Source: Oscillospiraceae bacterium (GTDB taxonomy: Bacteria; Bacillota; Clostridia; Oscillospirales; Oscillospiraceae). From it: DNA of 35,756 bases. How positions within the stretch are numbered: position 1 is the stretch's first letter; each line of letters begins with the position of its first letter. Below, in pieces: positions 25,234-34,484 of the stretch. The position numbers were made by a program, and so were the translations under genes. The notes beneath the pieces were generated by a model. The model had not been told where the DNA came from. It was given only the letters and a program-made list of their open reading frames with translations, and did no database searches. The stretch is from positions 1-35,756 of the forward strand of contig JAAWHG010000025.1 in the NCBI GenBank assembly GCA_022795735.1, given 5' to 3'.

Positions 25234-26370
25234 ATGGAAAATTTGACCTTTGCCGTTCCCTGCCTCTTCGGTTTGGAGGGCCTGGCGGCCAACGAGCTGC
25301 GCCGCCTGGACCTGAACGGCGTGCGGGCGGAAAATGGCCGCGTCCTGTTTACCGGCGGGCCGGAGGCGTTGGTCAGGTCCAACCTCTGGCTGCGGACGGG
25401 GGAGCGGGTGCTGCTTCGCCTGGGCGTCTTTCCGGCGGCTACCCCGGACCAGCTCTTCGAAGGGGTCCGCGCCTTGCCCCTGGAAGACTTTATCCCCAAA
25501 GACGGCGCATTTCCGGTCAAGGGGCACTGTCTGGACTCCAACCTGATGTCGGTCCCCAACTGTCAAAAGACCATCCAAAAGGCGGCGGCCCTCCGCCTGG
25601 GGGAAAAATATCATATGAACCGCCTCCCCGCCACCGGCACGAAGTTTCAACTGCAATTCTCCATCATGAAGAACACGGCGGAAATCTTTCTCGACACGTC
25701 TGGCGCAGGCCTGCACAAGCGGGGCTACCGGGCGGTGGGCAACGACGCGCCTCTGCGGGAGACCTTGGCCGCCGCTATGGTAGAGCTGGCCCGCTTTCGG
25801 GGGCGGGACCCCTTCCTCGACCCCTTCTGCGGTAGCGGCACCATTGTCATCGAAGCCGCCCTGACCGCCAAAAACCGTGCCCCCGGTCTTGCCCGGGGCT
25901 TTGCGGCGGAGCGGTATCCCTGGGTGCCGGAGGCCCTCTGGCAAGAGCAGCGCAGCGCGGCCATAGAGCGGGAGTTCCATGGCGACTACCGCATTTACGC
26001 CAGCGATACCGACCCCCGCAGTGTGGACATCGCCCGGGCCAACGCCAAAAAGGCGGGCGTATCCGGCCTGATTGATTTCACCGAGGCCGACGCCGTTACG
26101 CGGGCCCTGCCCGCCGCGCAGGGGGTTCTGGTGTGCAACCCGCCCTATGGCGAACGCCTGCTGGAGCGGAAGGAGGCCCAGGCGCTTTACCGCCGCCTGG
26201 GCGGACGGCTGGAACGCGAGACTGGCTGGGGGCAGTATATCATCAGCTCCGAGCCCGAGTTCGAGCGCCATTTTGGCCGCAAGGCGGCAAAAAAACGCAA
26301 GCTCTACAACGGCATGATTCCATGTTATCTCTACATGTATCCGGAAAACAAAGAAAACAAGAGAAAGTAA
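25234..26370 (+). CDS. THUMP-domain RNA guanine-N2 methyltransferase (RlmL/YpsC type)
   Basis: The 378-residue protein combines an N-terminal ferredoxin-like/THUMP RNA-binding part (about 1-160, FAVPCLFGLEGLAANELRRL) with a Rossmann methyltransferase domain. DPFCGSGTIVIEAAL is the SAM-binding motif and CNPPYGERL the catalytic NPPY motif for N2-guanine methylation. In Firmicutes this is the YpsC family (COG0116). ATG 25234 has GAGGA 10 nt upstream; an open stretch of 21 codons before it contains the promoter and is not coding. The tail is Lys-rich. A weak hairpin (CCCGT/ACGGG, 26431-26444) follows. Confidence 0.9.
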   Translation: MENLTFAVPCLFGLEGLAANELRRLDLNGVRAENGRVLFTGGPEALVRSNLWLRTGERVLLRLGVFPAATPDQLFEGVRALPLEDFIPKDGAFPVKGHCLDSNLMSVPNCQKTIQKAAALRLGEKYHMNRLPATGTKFQLQFSIMKNTAEIFLDTSGAGLHKRGYRAVGNDAPLRETLAAAMVELARFRGRDPFLDPFCGSGTIVIEAALTAKNRAPGLARGFAAERYPWVPEALWQEQRSAAIEREFHGDYRIYASDTDPRSVDIARANAKKAGVSGLIDFTEADAVTRALPAAQGVLVCNPPYGERLLERKEAQALYRRLGGRLERETGWGQYIISSEPEFERHFGRKAAKKRKLYNGMIPCYLYMYPENKENKRK

Positions 26371-26454
26371 AAGAAATCATTAGATAATAAGCTGTCCAAC
26401 CGAAGAATCGATGAATTTTACCGGTTTAGACCCGTTTTTACGGGAAAACCCATC

Positions 26455-26483
26455 TTGCACATTGGGCGGCAGTATCGTATTAT
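26455..26483 (+). promoter_or_regulatory. groESL promoter
   Basis: TTGCAC (26455-26460) and TATTAT (26478-26483) are separated by 17 bp. An overlapping TATAAT (26481-26486) would give a 20-bp spacer. The CIRCE operator begins 9 bp downstream of the -10 box. Confidence 0.6.
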
Positions 26484-26491
26484 AATAGCCG

Positions 26492-26518
26492 TTAGCACTC
26501 GGGGTAAATGAGTGCTAA
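26492..26518 (+). promoter_or_regulatory. CIRCE operator of groESL
   Basis: TTAGCACTC, nine bases, GAGTGCTAA matches the CIRCE consensus exactly in both arms. HrcA bound here would block the start region of the groESL transcript. Confidence 0.97.
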
Positions 26519-26581
26519 GAAATCGTAAAAAATGCGGGCGGCTTGCCGCCTGCGTCTTAAAATAACAGGAGGTAATCCAAT

Positions 26582-26869
26582 ATGAAACTCACTCCGCTTG
26601 CCGACCGCGTCCTGCTCAAGCCCATCGACGCCCTTGAGACCACCAAGTCGGGCATCATCATTTCCACCGCCACCAAGGAAAAATCCGCGTATTCCGAGGT
26701 TGTGGCCGTCGGCCCCGGCGGTATTGTGGACGGCAACGAGGTCACGATGACCGTTAAGGTCGGCCAGAAGGTGGTTGTCGCCAAGTACAGCGGCACCGAC
26801 GTGCAGATCGACGATCAGGACTACACCCTGGTCCGGCAGTCGGACATCTTGGCCATTGTGGAAGACTGA
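26582..26869 (+). CDS. groES: Co-chaperonin GroES
   Basis: The 95-residue protein forms the heptameric lid of the GroEL folding chamber. LTPLADRVLLKPI at the N-terminus, the mobile loop around ETTKSGIIISTATKEK, and VGQKVVVAKYSGTDV are family hallmarks. AGGAGG lies upstream of the ATG. The gene is the first cistron of a CIRCE-controlled pair with groEL, 19 bp downstream. Confidence 0.98.
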   Translation: MKLTPLADRVLLKPIDALETTKSGIIISTATKEKSAYSEVVAVGPGGIVDGNEVTMTVKVGQKVVVAKYSGTDVQIDDQDYTLVRQSDILAIVED

Positions 26870-26882
26870 TTTTAGGAGGTAA

Positions 26883-28511
<1,629 letters not shown>

Positions 28512-28549
28512 TCATTCCTCGAATACCCTATTGCAGCCATACCGCAACC

Positions 28550-28583
28550 GGCCGGCGCGCACAGTCTGTGCGCGCCGGCCTCT
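28550..28583 (+). terminator. groESL terminator hairpin
   Basis: GGCCGGCGCGCACA (28550-28563) pairs perfectly with TGTGCGCGCCGGCC (28567-28580) around GTC, followed by a weak pyrimidine tract (TCTCT). It lies 38 bp after the groEL stop. Confidence 0.8.
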
Positions 28584-28764
28584 CTGCATAGGACAGCAGC
28601 ATTTAAAATTCAGAGGCAATATGATAGAATAAGAGACATGGAAATCAGGGAAGAGGCAGAGTGGCTAAGGAAACGGGAAGACCCGCAGCGAACAGACCGA
28701 GGGAACATCCGGCACAGGCTGGAAGATATAATCATATACGGTTATACGAGAGGGAAAAACCAGC

Positions 28765-29096
28765 ATGGATACACGTTACTTCCTGTCCTCCATAACGAAT
28801 GTGGAGTGTTTTGTTTACGCGGTGCAAAAACAGTGGGAAATCAAAAACCAATTGCACTGGTGTTTGGACGTTATTTTTGAAGAAGGACGCCTCCAGGGCT
28901 CGTAAGGATATGTCTCCGCTAAATCTGAACGTCCTACGTAAGACTGCACTTATACTCTGTAAAGATGCTGACTTTGATAAACGCCTCGTATTCAGAAAAA
29001 ATGCTTCTGCGCTGCCCTCAACCCCAAGTCCTTTCTTTTTATCCTCTTTGGCCTTGCCAATTTTAAATGCTGTTGCCCTAATTTTCCCTAAAAAAG
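28765..29096 (+). pseudogene. ISAs1-type transposase C-terminal remnant, frameshifted
   Basis: Joining frames gives a recognisable ISAs1 (H-repeat) transposase end: RYFLSSITNV and VQKQWEIKNQLHWCLDVIF up to about 28880, then after a +1 shift EDASRARKDMSPLNLNVLRK, and after another shift near 28990 KKCFCAALNPKSFLFILFG to a TAA near 29095. The N-terminal two thirds, with the first catalytic residues, are missing. It cannot be functional. It marks the point where base composition falls from GC-rich to AT-rich. A second copy of its last 87 bp occurs at 30716. The stretch 28584-28764 before it has no supportable gene. Confidence 0.82.
28992..29078 (+). repeat. Direct repeat copy A (ISAs1 3' end)
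   Basis: This 87-bp segment, starting CAGAAAAAATGCTTC and ending GCTGTTGCCCT, is repeated at 30716-30801 with roughly 80% identity by eye. It is the 3' end of the transposase remnant. Confidence 0.8.
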
Positions 29097-29157
29097 TATT
29101 GACAATAATAAAGCCTTGTGTTACATTTTATAGCATATCATATGTTTTGCTATACAG

Positions 29158-29481
29158 ATGGTTCTCTTAGCTGTTATGCTTATAGCTTATATAGCGCACT
29201 TCTGGTACTTAGTAAAGGGAGTGATAGTTGGGATAACGTCAGTGGCACAAACTTTGATACGTGCGTATTATACTGATTGGAGAAATAAAAAATTATTCAC
29301 ATGACAGTTTGAGGATGTTGTGGCACTAAATCAGTTTTATATTCGCAGTACCTATTTTAACCCTGAAGCAAATGGAATCGACTATGTTCTCAGTAGCCAT
29401 TATACAAAGTATTGCTATAAATTGCTGGAAAATGAGGAGAAATCTGTAAAAATCACATATATTAATAAGAAAAATTCGTGA
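29158..29481 (+). pseudogene. Small membrane-protein frame interrupted by one in-frame TGA
   Basis: From ATG 29158 the frame encodes a hydrophobic helix (VLLAVMLIAYIAHFWYLV) and a basic segment ending RNKKLFT, then a TGA at 29302-29304. The same frame continues for 58 codons (LNQFYIRSTYFNPEANG and on) to TGA 29479. Together this would be a protein of about 107 residues. No good ribosome binding site is seen for the ATG. A GTG at 29320 with GAGG 5 nt upstream could start the second half alone. I do not recognise the family. A nonsense-inactivated gene is the simplest reading. Confidence 0.4.
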
Positions 29482-29589
29482 TTTACTTATTTTTGGTTTC
29501 ATTTTTGCCATCTTGGGGGTGATTCCAATGGGCTAGAAAGTTTAAAAGAAAATATATTATGTCTACCAATAAATAATGGAGGTTTCACA

Positions 29590-30219
29590 ATGAAAAAAAT
29601 GTTGGCACTTGTTTTATCTGCTGTTATGATTTTTGCATTCTCCGTTCCTGCTTTTGCACAAGAGTTGTCCACTGGTTCTACTGAGAATATTATTACGCTT
29701 CCCGACTGCCCCGTAGGAGAAAGAGTAAGAATTCCCGTTGAGGATGCAGGATATATTGTCAATGGAGCAGGCCAATTAATCAAAATTTCTGACTTGATAA
29801 GTTTTGCAAATCAGGAAGAAGCCAATTCTTATATTGAAATGATGGAGAACCAATTATCAGTGACTACGCAGTATAACCCCACCATTAATCTTGACGCGCG
29901 ATCTACACATGGTAATGCTCTTGTTGCTTCTCAGGATGTTAGCTTTGCAGGTGCCATTGAGTTGCGGGTTGCTTATACAACTTCCGGCAATTCAAATACG
30001 GGAACGATTACCTATCATGAGGCATACACTTCTTTCACAGGATTTACATATGGCTTTGAATGGGAAGAAAAACTATGCACATCTGAAATAACTTCGTCAG
30101 GTAAAGATGTTTACGCAAGAGCTTCTGGTGAATTAGTCTATTATTTCTTAATTGATGGATTTATCGAACTTGGGAGATCACCCGTTAATCTTGAGGGGTG
30201 TTGTTTCTTGATTCATTAA
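29590..30219 (+). CDS. Secreted protein of unknown function
   Basis: The 209-residue protein starts with a clear Sec signal peptide (KKMLALVLSAVMIFAFSVPAFA, cleavage after AFA near residue 23, shown here in outline). The mature part has no recognised domain. It is Thr/Ser-rich with a beta-strand pattern (ELRVAYTTSGNSNTGTITYH, FTYGFEWEEKLC) and three cysteines. GGAGG lies 7 nt before the ATG. The gene is AT-rich, unlike the GC-rich core genes, and stands between two remnants of the same insertion sequence, so it was probably acquired. A secreted antigen, a bacteriocin-like protein or an adhesin fragment cannot be told apart. Confidence 0.75.
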   Translation: MKKMLALVLSAVMIFAFSVPAFAQELSTGSTENIITLPDCPVGERVRIPVEDAGYIVNGAGQLIKISDLISFANQEEANSYIEMMENQLSVTTQYNPTINLDARSTHGNALVASQDVSFAGAIELRVAYTTSGNSNTGTITYHEAYTSFTGFTYGFEWEEKLCTSEITSSGKDVYARASGELVYYFLIDGFIELGRSPVNLEGCCFLIH

Positions 30220-30349
30220 AAAAGTATATCAATACAACTTCCTTCGCATATTGAAAAATAATCGTAATCTTTGATGGCAAATCTAAAAATATGTAAACCA
30301 TTATATTTAAAAGTGAACCACAAACGGTTTGTAAAGTTTCAATTACTGC

Positions 30350-30374
30350 TGGCCGCCCTCTTCTAGGGCGGCCA
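30350..30374. terminator. Hairpin downstream of the secreted protein gene
   Basis: TGGCCGCCCT (30350-30359) pairs perfectly with AGGGCGGCCA (30365-30374) around a 5-nt loop. It is a GC-rich hairpin in AT-rich DNA and lacks a T-run. The rest of 30220-30500 shows no gene. Confidence 0.5.
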
Positions 30375-30520
30375 AATGATAGGTTTCGAAAATTTCTTGC
30401 TTTGGTGGAGGAGGTTTCTCACAAAATCCTCTTTAGCTTTAAGTATAGAACAAATTATATTGTAGCATTAGTTCTGAAGAGCCTGCTCTGGAAATGCTAT
30501 AGCTTTGGAGGTACCTACAA

Positions 30521-30652
30521 GTGAAGTACATACTATGGCAGGTAGCTATGATACTTATTTTGGTTTTCATTATCGTTGCGTTGGTTCGCTTTGGAATACT
30601 GCTATTGAGAGTAATCAATAAGTATCTGCACGAAAAAAATGAAAAGCATTAA
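30521..30652 (+). CDS. Small single-helix membrane protein (43 aa)
   Basis: GTG 30521 opens a 44-codon frame ending at TAA 30652, with a perfect GGAGG (30507-30511) 9 nt upstream. The product is one long hydrophobic helix (WQVAMILILVFIIVALVRFG, about residues 6-25) extended by LLLRVINKYL and a charged tail EKNEKH. The strong ribosome binding site and the clean membrane-helix layout argue that it is real. I recognise no family; small membrane toxins, regulators of membrane complexes and phage-like peptides have this form. It lies in the AT-rich zone between the ISAs1 remnants. Confidence 0.55.
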   Translation: MKYILWQVAMILILVFIIVALVRFGILLLRVINKYLHEKNEKH

Positions 30653-30715
30653 GGAGTCTATTGGGAAAAGATTAGAAGATATCGAACTGAATTCGGAGTG
30701 GTCAGGATTTTGCTG

Positions 30716-30801
30716 CAGAAAAAACGCTTCCGCGCTGCCCGTAACCACAAGGCCTTTTTTATCTTCTTTTTGCCTTGCCAATTTTTAAGTGCTGTTGCCC
30801 T
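30716..30801 (+). repeat. Direct repeat copy B (ISAs1 3' end remnant)
   Basis: This is the second copy of the 87-bp segment at 28992-29078. In the transposase frame it reads KKRFRAARNHKAFFIFF, close to KKCFCAALNPKSFLFIL of copy A. Only the extreme 3' end of the element is left here. Confidence 0.75.
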
Positions 30802-30821
30802 GCTTCCCTGCGGCATAAGCC

Positions 30822-30850
30822 TTGACAACCAGCCGGTAACCTGCTACGAT
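30822..30850 (+). promoter_or_regulatory. Promoter of the hemerythrin gene
   Basis: A perfect TTGACA (30822-30827) and TACGAT (30845-30850) are separated by 17 bp. The start of transcription would be about 30 nt before the ATG. Confidence 0.65.
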
Positions 30851-30887
30851 ATTGGCGACAGTATTAAAAGTAAGGAGTGGTTTTCCA

Positions 30888-31289
30888 ATGGCATATCAGC
30901 TTACAAAGGATTTGGAGACAGGGAACGCGCTGATTGACCGGGAGCACCGGGAACTGATCGACGCGATCAACGCCCTGCTCGACTCCTGTAGCAAAGGACA
31001 GGGCCGGAACGAGCTGGAAAAAACCGCGAAGTTCCTCCAGAGCTACACCAGTAAGCATTTTTCAGACGAAGAGCAGCTCCAACGGCAGAACAACTATCCC
31101 GATTACGTCCAGCACAAAAAGTATCACGAGGCGTTTAAAAAGACAGTGGCGGACATTGTTGCCAGACTGTCGGTGAACGGCCCCACAATAGCGTTGGTTG
31201 GCGAAATCAACACAGCGCTGGCCGGCTGGCTCATCAACCATATCAAAAAGGAGGACAAAAAATTAGCGGCGTACTTAAGCACAAGATAG
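30888..31289 (+). CDS. Bacteriohemerythrin
   Basis: The 133-residue single-domain protein binds oxygen at a non-heme di-iron centre. All seven ligands are present: H20, H57 and E61 (HxxxE), H76 and H80 (HxxxH), H118 and D123 (HxxxxD). ATG 30888 is used because AAGGAG lies 10 nt upstream and the family begins at this point; a longer frame from 30852 adds 12 residues without support. In anaerobes such proteins probably scavenge or sense oxygen. The gene is GC-richer than the IS-flanked island just before it and may belong to the older chromosome. A weak hairpin follows at about 31309-31326. Confidence 0.93.
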   Translation: MAYQLTKDLETGNALIDREHRELIDAINALLDSCSKGQGRNELEKTAKFLQSYTSKHFSDEEQLQRQNNYPDYVQHKKYHEAFKKTVADIVARLSVNGPTIALVGEINTALAGWLINHIKKEDKKLAAYLSTR

Positions 31290-31329
31290 GAAAAAAGCGG
31301 AGACCCGCCCTTGACGGCGGTCTTGAAAA

Positions 31330-31355
31330 TGAACCGCCCCCTGTCAAGTAGACAG
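31330..31355 (-). repeat. Probable IS3-family terminal inverted repeat
   Basis: TGAACCGCCCCCTGTCAAG and the following bases resemble the TG-starting ends of IS3/IS150-type elements and lie 18 bp beyond the transposase stop codon. The matching opposite end is not found, because the element is truncated. Confidence 0.55.
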
Positions 31356-31372
31356 ATGAAAAAAAAAGAAAA

Positions 31373-31846
31373 TTAGGTCACTAGGGTCTGGTTCCTGAAA
31401 GCAAGGGGAGCCAGGCCCTTTAACTTAGTTTGAGGCCGCCTTGTGTTGTAAAAAACTATATATTTGTTGATGGCTTTCTCCAATTCTTCAAAGATATGAA
31501 ATTGCTGGAGATAGTATATCTCGGATTTGAGAATGCCCCAGAAGCCCTCCATGGGGCTGTTGTCAATGCAGCGGCTTGGACGGGACATGCTCTGCGTTGC
31601 ATGGATTCCATCCAGCTTCGCTTTAAACTGCCGGCTGGTGTATTGATTGCTCCGGTCACTGTGAAACAAGGGATGGGCGCCAGGGTTGGCGTTCACCGCC
31701 GCGTCAAAGGTGTCAAAAACAAGTTGATTGTTGTTGGAGTGGCCCAATGCATATGCAACGATGCTTTTGTCGTGGAGATCAAGGATGGCGCTTAAGTATG
31801 CTTTTTTCCGTTTTGGAGTTTGAATTTCGTAACATCCGTCAGTCAT
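31373..31846 (-). pseudogene. IS3-family transposase (OrfB), 5'-truncated
   Basis: The 157-codon frame is the C-terminal part of an IS3/IS150-type DDE integrase-like transposase. It starts at the first catalytic Asp (TDGCYEIQTPKRKKAYLSAI), has the second in LFHSDRSNQYTS and the Glu in MEGFWGILKSEIYY, and ends with NTRRPQTKLKGLAP. About 110-130 N-terminal residues and the whole OrfA are missing. Upstream in the same frame is a stop, and the next 180 bp (31850-32040) do not encode transposase that I can recognise. It inserted or rearranged just beyond the 3' end of the histidine kinase gene. It is not expected to be active. Confidence 0.85.
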
Positions 31847-32051
31847 TTCGGGGCTTTGCTATAATGCTCACGCTGGGAAGCATATAAAAACTCCAGAAGA
31901 AGACAGCTGTGATATTGCGACCACCCATTGGCGCATTCCACGCAAAGATATGTGAAGTTTAAGCTTGCGCAGAAGCGCCTAGTGTATCCGCTTATCAAAA
32001 AAGGAAATGTTTTGTCTTCACGCCAATCGGCAATTTGGTTGTATCAATCAC

Positions 32052-33332
32052 TTAAATTGGCAGGATAATCTGCGTACAGAAAATATCGCCCCTCTGGGTA
32101 CACTGCAGCATACCCCCGTACTTTTCCAACACCTGCACCACATTTTTCAGGCCCAGTCCGCCGCCCTTCTTCTTTGTTTGCGGCATTCCCTCGAAAAACT
32201 GCACCTCACCCGAAACGCCGTTTTCCATCTCGATCAGCAGCATTCCATTGTTATGATAGGCCCGGACCGTCAGCTTCGGCGCCCGCGCCCTGCTGTTCGC
32301 CTCCCAGGCGTTTTCCAGAACGTTGCCCAAAATGGTCGACAGCTCCAGCCCGCTCAGCGCCATTTGTTCCGGAATCACCGCCTGAATCTCACACGGCACC
32401 CCCTCCATCTGGCAGCGGTTCTGATACAGCCGTAGCAGAGCGTTTGCCACTGTGTTCTCGCAATAGACCGCCAGCCGCTCCCGATCCAGCCTCGCCTGAT
32501 GTTCCGCCAGATACTTCCTCGCCCCATCCAGATTTCCCTGCTCAAGATAGCCGCCAAGCGCCGTTATATAATGCCGCATATCGTGCCGGTGCGCCCGTGC
32601 CTGCTCCACATAGGTCCGCTCCGCTTCCATCTGATTTTCCAGCAGCTTCCGCCGTGCCTCCTCTGCCCGAGCGTTTTGCTGCTGTCCCATCAAAATCACA
32701 ATTCGCATCAGCGCCGCGTATTCCACCACTACTAACGTCATTTCCGTCGCCAGCACCGCCAGCCAGGGCACAGGATTATCTTGCAGCAGGACAACCCATG
32801 CCACCATCGCCGCGTATACCGGCACATTGACCGCCAGTCCAAAGGACGCAAAAATACCCCAATCCCCTGCAATATTCGCCTCCAGCACGTCCATAACCTG
32901 CCGCCACCGCCATCTCATCAGCAAAACCACCAGGCAGAAAAACGCCGTCCGCAGCGTCAGCGACGCCCATGGACTGGATGGGAATAAAATCAACGACGCC
33001 GCATAGGTCATCTGCTGCACCAAATAGTAGATTGTCGCATAAATCGAAAAGAAAAATAGCTTTTTCTGCCACGGTCCCCGGGATAAATACACATAGCACG
33101 CTATATAAGCAATCATGGTCGCCGTCGAAAGCCCGATATACATCCATCCGATGTTATCCCACCCCAAAAGCGTCACCCCGATCGAGAGAAACGTGCTCAC
33201 CCCGCAAAGCAGCGCCCAGGCCCACCGGTTTACCCGGCGCGGGAACCGGCAGTCTGTCATGATATAAAATATCATCGACTGGCAGGCGAACAAACTGAAA
33301 TACCGTCCAAATTCCAACCAGAACACGCTCAT
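32052..33332 (-). CDS. AgrC-like sensor histidine kinase (GHKL)
   Basis: The 426-residue protein has about six transmembrane helices in the first 215 residues, then a coiled coil and a HPK10-type kinase core. H250 in AHRHDMRHY is the likely phosphorylated His, NVLENAWEAN is the N box, and KKGGGLGLKNV the G box. This layout is that of AgrC/ComD-type peptide pheromone receptors, though no peptide or AgrB-like gene lies near. AAGGA precedes ATG 33332. The start overlaps the stop of the upstream response regulator remnant by 4 nt (ATGA), so the two were one translationally coupled operon. With the regulator broken, the kinase is orphaned locally. Confidence 0.9.
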   Translation of the reverse strand: MSVFWLEFGRYFSLFACQSMIFYIMTDCRFPRRVNRWAWALLCGVSTFLSIGVTLLGWDNIGWMYIGLSTATMIAYIACYVYLSRGPWQKKLFFFSIYATIYYLVQQMTYAASLILFPSSPWASLTLRTAFFCLVVLLMRWRWRQVMDVLEANIAGDWGIFASFGLAVNVPVYAAMVAWVVLLQDNPVPWLAVLATEMTLVVVEYAALMRIVILMGQQQNARAEEARRKLLENQMEAERTYVEQARAHRHDMRHYITALGGYLEQGNLDGARKYLAEHQARLDRERLAVYCENTVANALLRLYQNRCQMEGVPCEIQAVIPEQMALSGLELSTILGNVLENAWEANSRARAPKLTVRAYHNNGMLLIEMENGVSGEVQFFEGMPQTKKKGGGLGLKNVVQVLEKYGGMLQCTQRGDIFCTQIILPI

Positions 33333-33517
33333 ATTTCCTTCCCCCCTCGATTGGTCTCCGGGAACATCCACGCGAAAAACGCTTTCCGCGTCCTGCGGAA
33401 AGCCCCCCCCTTCAGCCGCCTGCTGTGCTTCACATGCACCGCGCAATACTCATCCACAATCCGCTTGATATAAGCCAAGTCCTTCCCGTCGTCCTCACAA
33501 ATTACGATACACAGCAT
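33329..33517 (-). pseudogene. Response regulator (AgrA/LytTR type) with in-frame internal deletion
   Basis: The 62-codon frame begins like a receiver domain (LCIVICEDDGKDLAYIKRIV, with the acidic pocket E8-D9-D10). After about 25 residues it jumps to a segment (AFRRTRKAFFAWMF) that resembles the C-terminal end of LytTR-type DNA-binding domains. The phospho-acceptor Asp and most of both domains are missing. The stop codon still overlaps the histidine kinase start, which indicates that the natural 3' end of the gene is preserved. A simple in-frame deletion of about 500 bp would explain this. Whether the small product is stable is unknown. Confidence 0.6.
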
Positions 33518-33703
33518 ATAACCGGCTCACTTTCTATTATTCCGCACTGCATCGTGAACATGCGGCAGTCTCCCGCCTGGACAATCCACTTTTCAGTCTT
33601 TCCATCCCCGCGCAAGCGCTCTCCACTACATGAATTATAATGAAAACGCCTCCGGAATGCAAGCGTGGCAGTCAATGCGGCCGAAAGCAGCTTAGTATAG
33701 GTG

Positions 33704-33742
33704 AAAAAAAGCTGCCTGTTCTTTTCCAGAACAAGCAGCTTT
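33704..33742 (-). terminator. Terminator of the DJ-1/PfpI gene
   Basis: AAAGCTGC plus TGTTCT (33708-33722) pairs with AGAACA plus GCAGCTTT (33728-33742) with one mismatch and a 5-nt loop. On the minus strand it is followed by a run of T (A at 33704-33710). The gap 33518-33703 shows no gene. Confidence 0.85.
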
Positions 33743-33780
33743 CATGTATTGCAATGGTACCGCGTCGCCTTTTCATGCGT

Positions 33781-34404
33781 TTACGACAGCGTCTGCATGA
33801 GGGCAAAAAAATGCTGAACTTCCCCTGTATTAAAATACGCATACCATGCTTCCAACGTATCGTGCTGAAAAACAGCTAACTTCTCAAAAATCTGTTTCGC
33901 CCACAGCAAGCTTCCAACAGAACTAGCGGTAACCAAGTTGTGATCGGCAACAGACGGCGCGTCAATAAAGAACGTTTGCCCATTATAACCAGGCGAAACC
34001 ATTTCAAGATATCCAGCCCCATTGCTGGTGTGCAGACGCCGGTCTAATAGGCCGGCGTTTGCCAGCGCAACGGTAGCCCCACAGATCGCGCATACCATAG
34101 CACCCACAGAGAGAAGTTCCCCCGCTTTTTCAATAATGGCCCCATGCTTCGGATCATCCCAAGTGTTCGCGCCCGGCAACAACAGTACGCTATTTTCGCT
34201 CACCACAATATCGTTGACTGTACCATCCGGAATGACCGTCAAGCCGCCCATGGTTTTGACCGGTTCCTGATAAACAGCAACGGTCTTAACCGATACTTCC
34301 GGTGCGTTCTTTTTAAAAAACCGCCCGGAGTGCAGCTCCGCTGTAACATAGCCCAGCTCCCAGTCGGCCAAGGTGTCCAGGACATAAATATAGACTGTGA
34401 ACAT
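33781..34404 (-). CDS. DJ-1/PfpI family protein
   Basis: The 207-residue protein has the class I glutamine amidotransferase-like fold of the DJ-1/PfpI family. YIYVLDTLADWELGYV starts the first strand, SVLLLPGANTWDD precedes the active site, and AICGATVALANAGLLDRR is the nucleophile elbow with Cys108; LVTASSVGSLLWAKQI completes the core. Members act as stress-related deglycase-like enzymes, proteases or chaperones, and the exact activity is not predictable. ATG 34404 has GGAGG 5 nt upstream; an open stretch upstream of it is not coding. It is divergent from a WYL regulator that probably controls it. Confidence 0.9.
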   Translation of the reverse strand: MFTVYIYVLDTLADWELGYVTAELHSGRFFKKNAPEVSVKTVAVYQEPVKTMGGLTVIPDGTVNDIVVSENSVLLLPGANTWDDPKHGAIIEKAGELLSVGAMVCAICGATVALANAGLLDRRLHTSNGAGYLEMVSPGYNGQTFFIDAPSVADHNLVTASSVGSLLWAKQIFEKLAVFQHDTLEAWYAYFNTGEVQHFFALMQTLS

Positions 34405-34460
34405 AGTACCCTCCACTTTCTCAAGCGTTAATTTGCTTACAATCACATTCTACCACGTGA

Positions 34461-34484
34461 TTGTTGACATCAGTATGGCAACAA
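34461..34484. promoter_or_regulatory. 24-bp inverted repeat, putative WYL-regulator operator
   Basis: TTGTTGACAT and ATGGCAACAA, separated by CAGT, form an inverted repeat with one mismatch per arm. It covers the -35 box and most of the spacer of the promoter at 34464-34492, so binding there would block that promoter and could also affect the divergent DJ-1 gene. Confidence 0.65.

Noticed and set aside
28638-28880. 80-codon plus-strand frame before the ISAs1 remnant
   Set aside because: Its last part overlaps the transposase remnant in another frame and the start lacks a clear ribosome binding site.
31850-32050. Sequence upstream of the truncated IS3 transposase, tested in all frames for the missing N-terminus
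   Set aside because: No frame gave convincing IS3 OrfB N-terminal or OrfA motifs; left unassigned.
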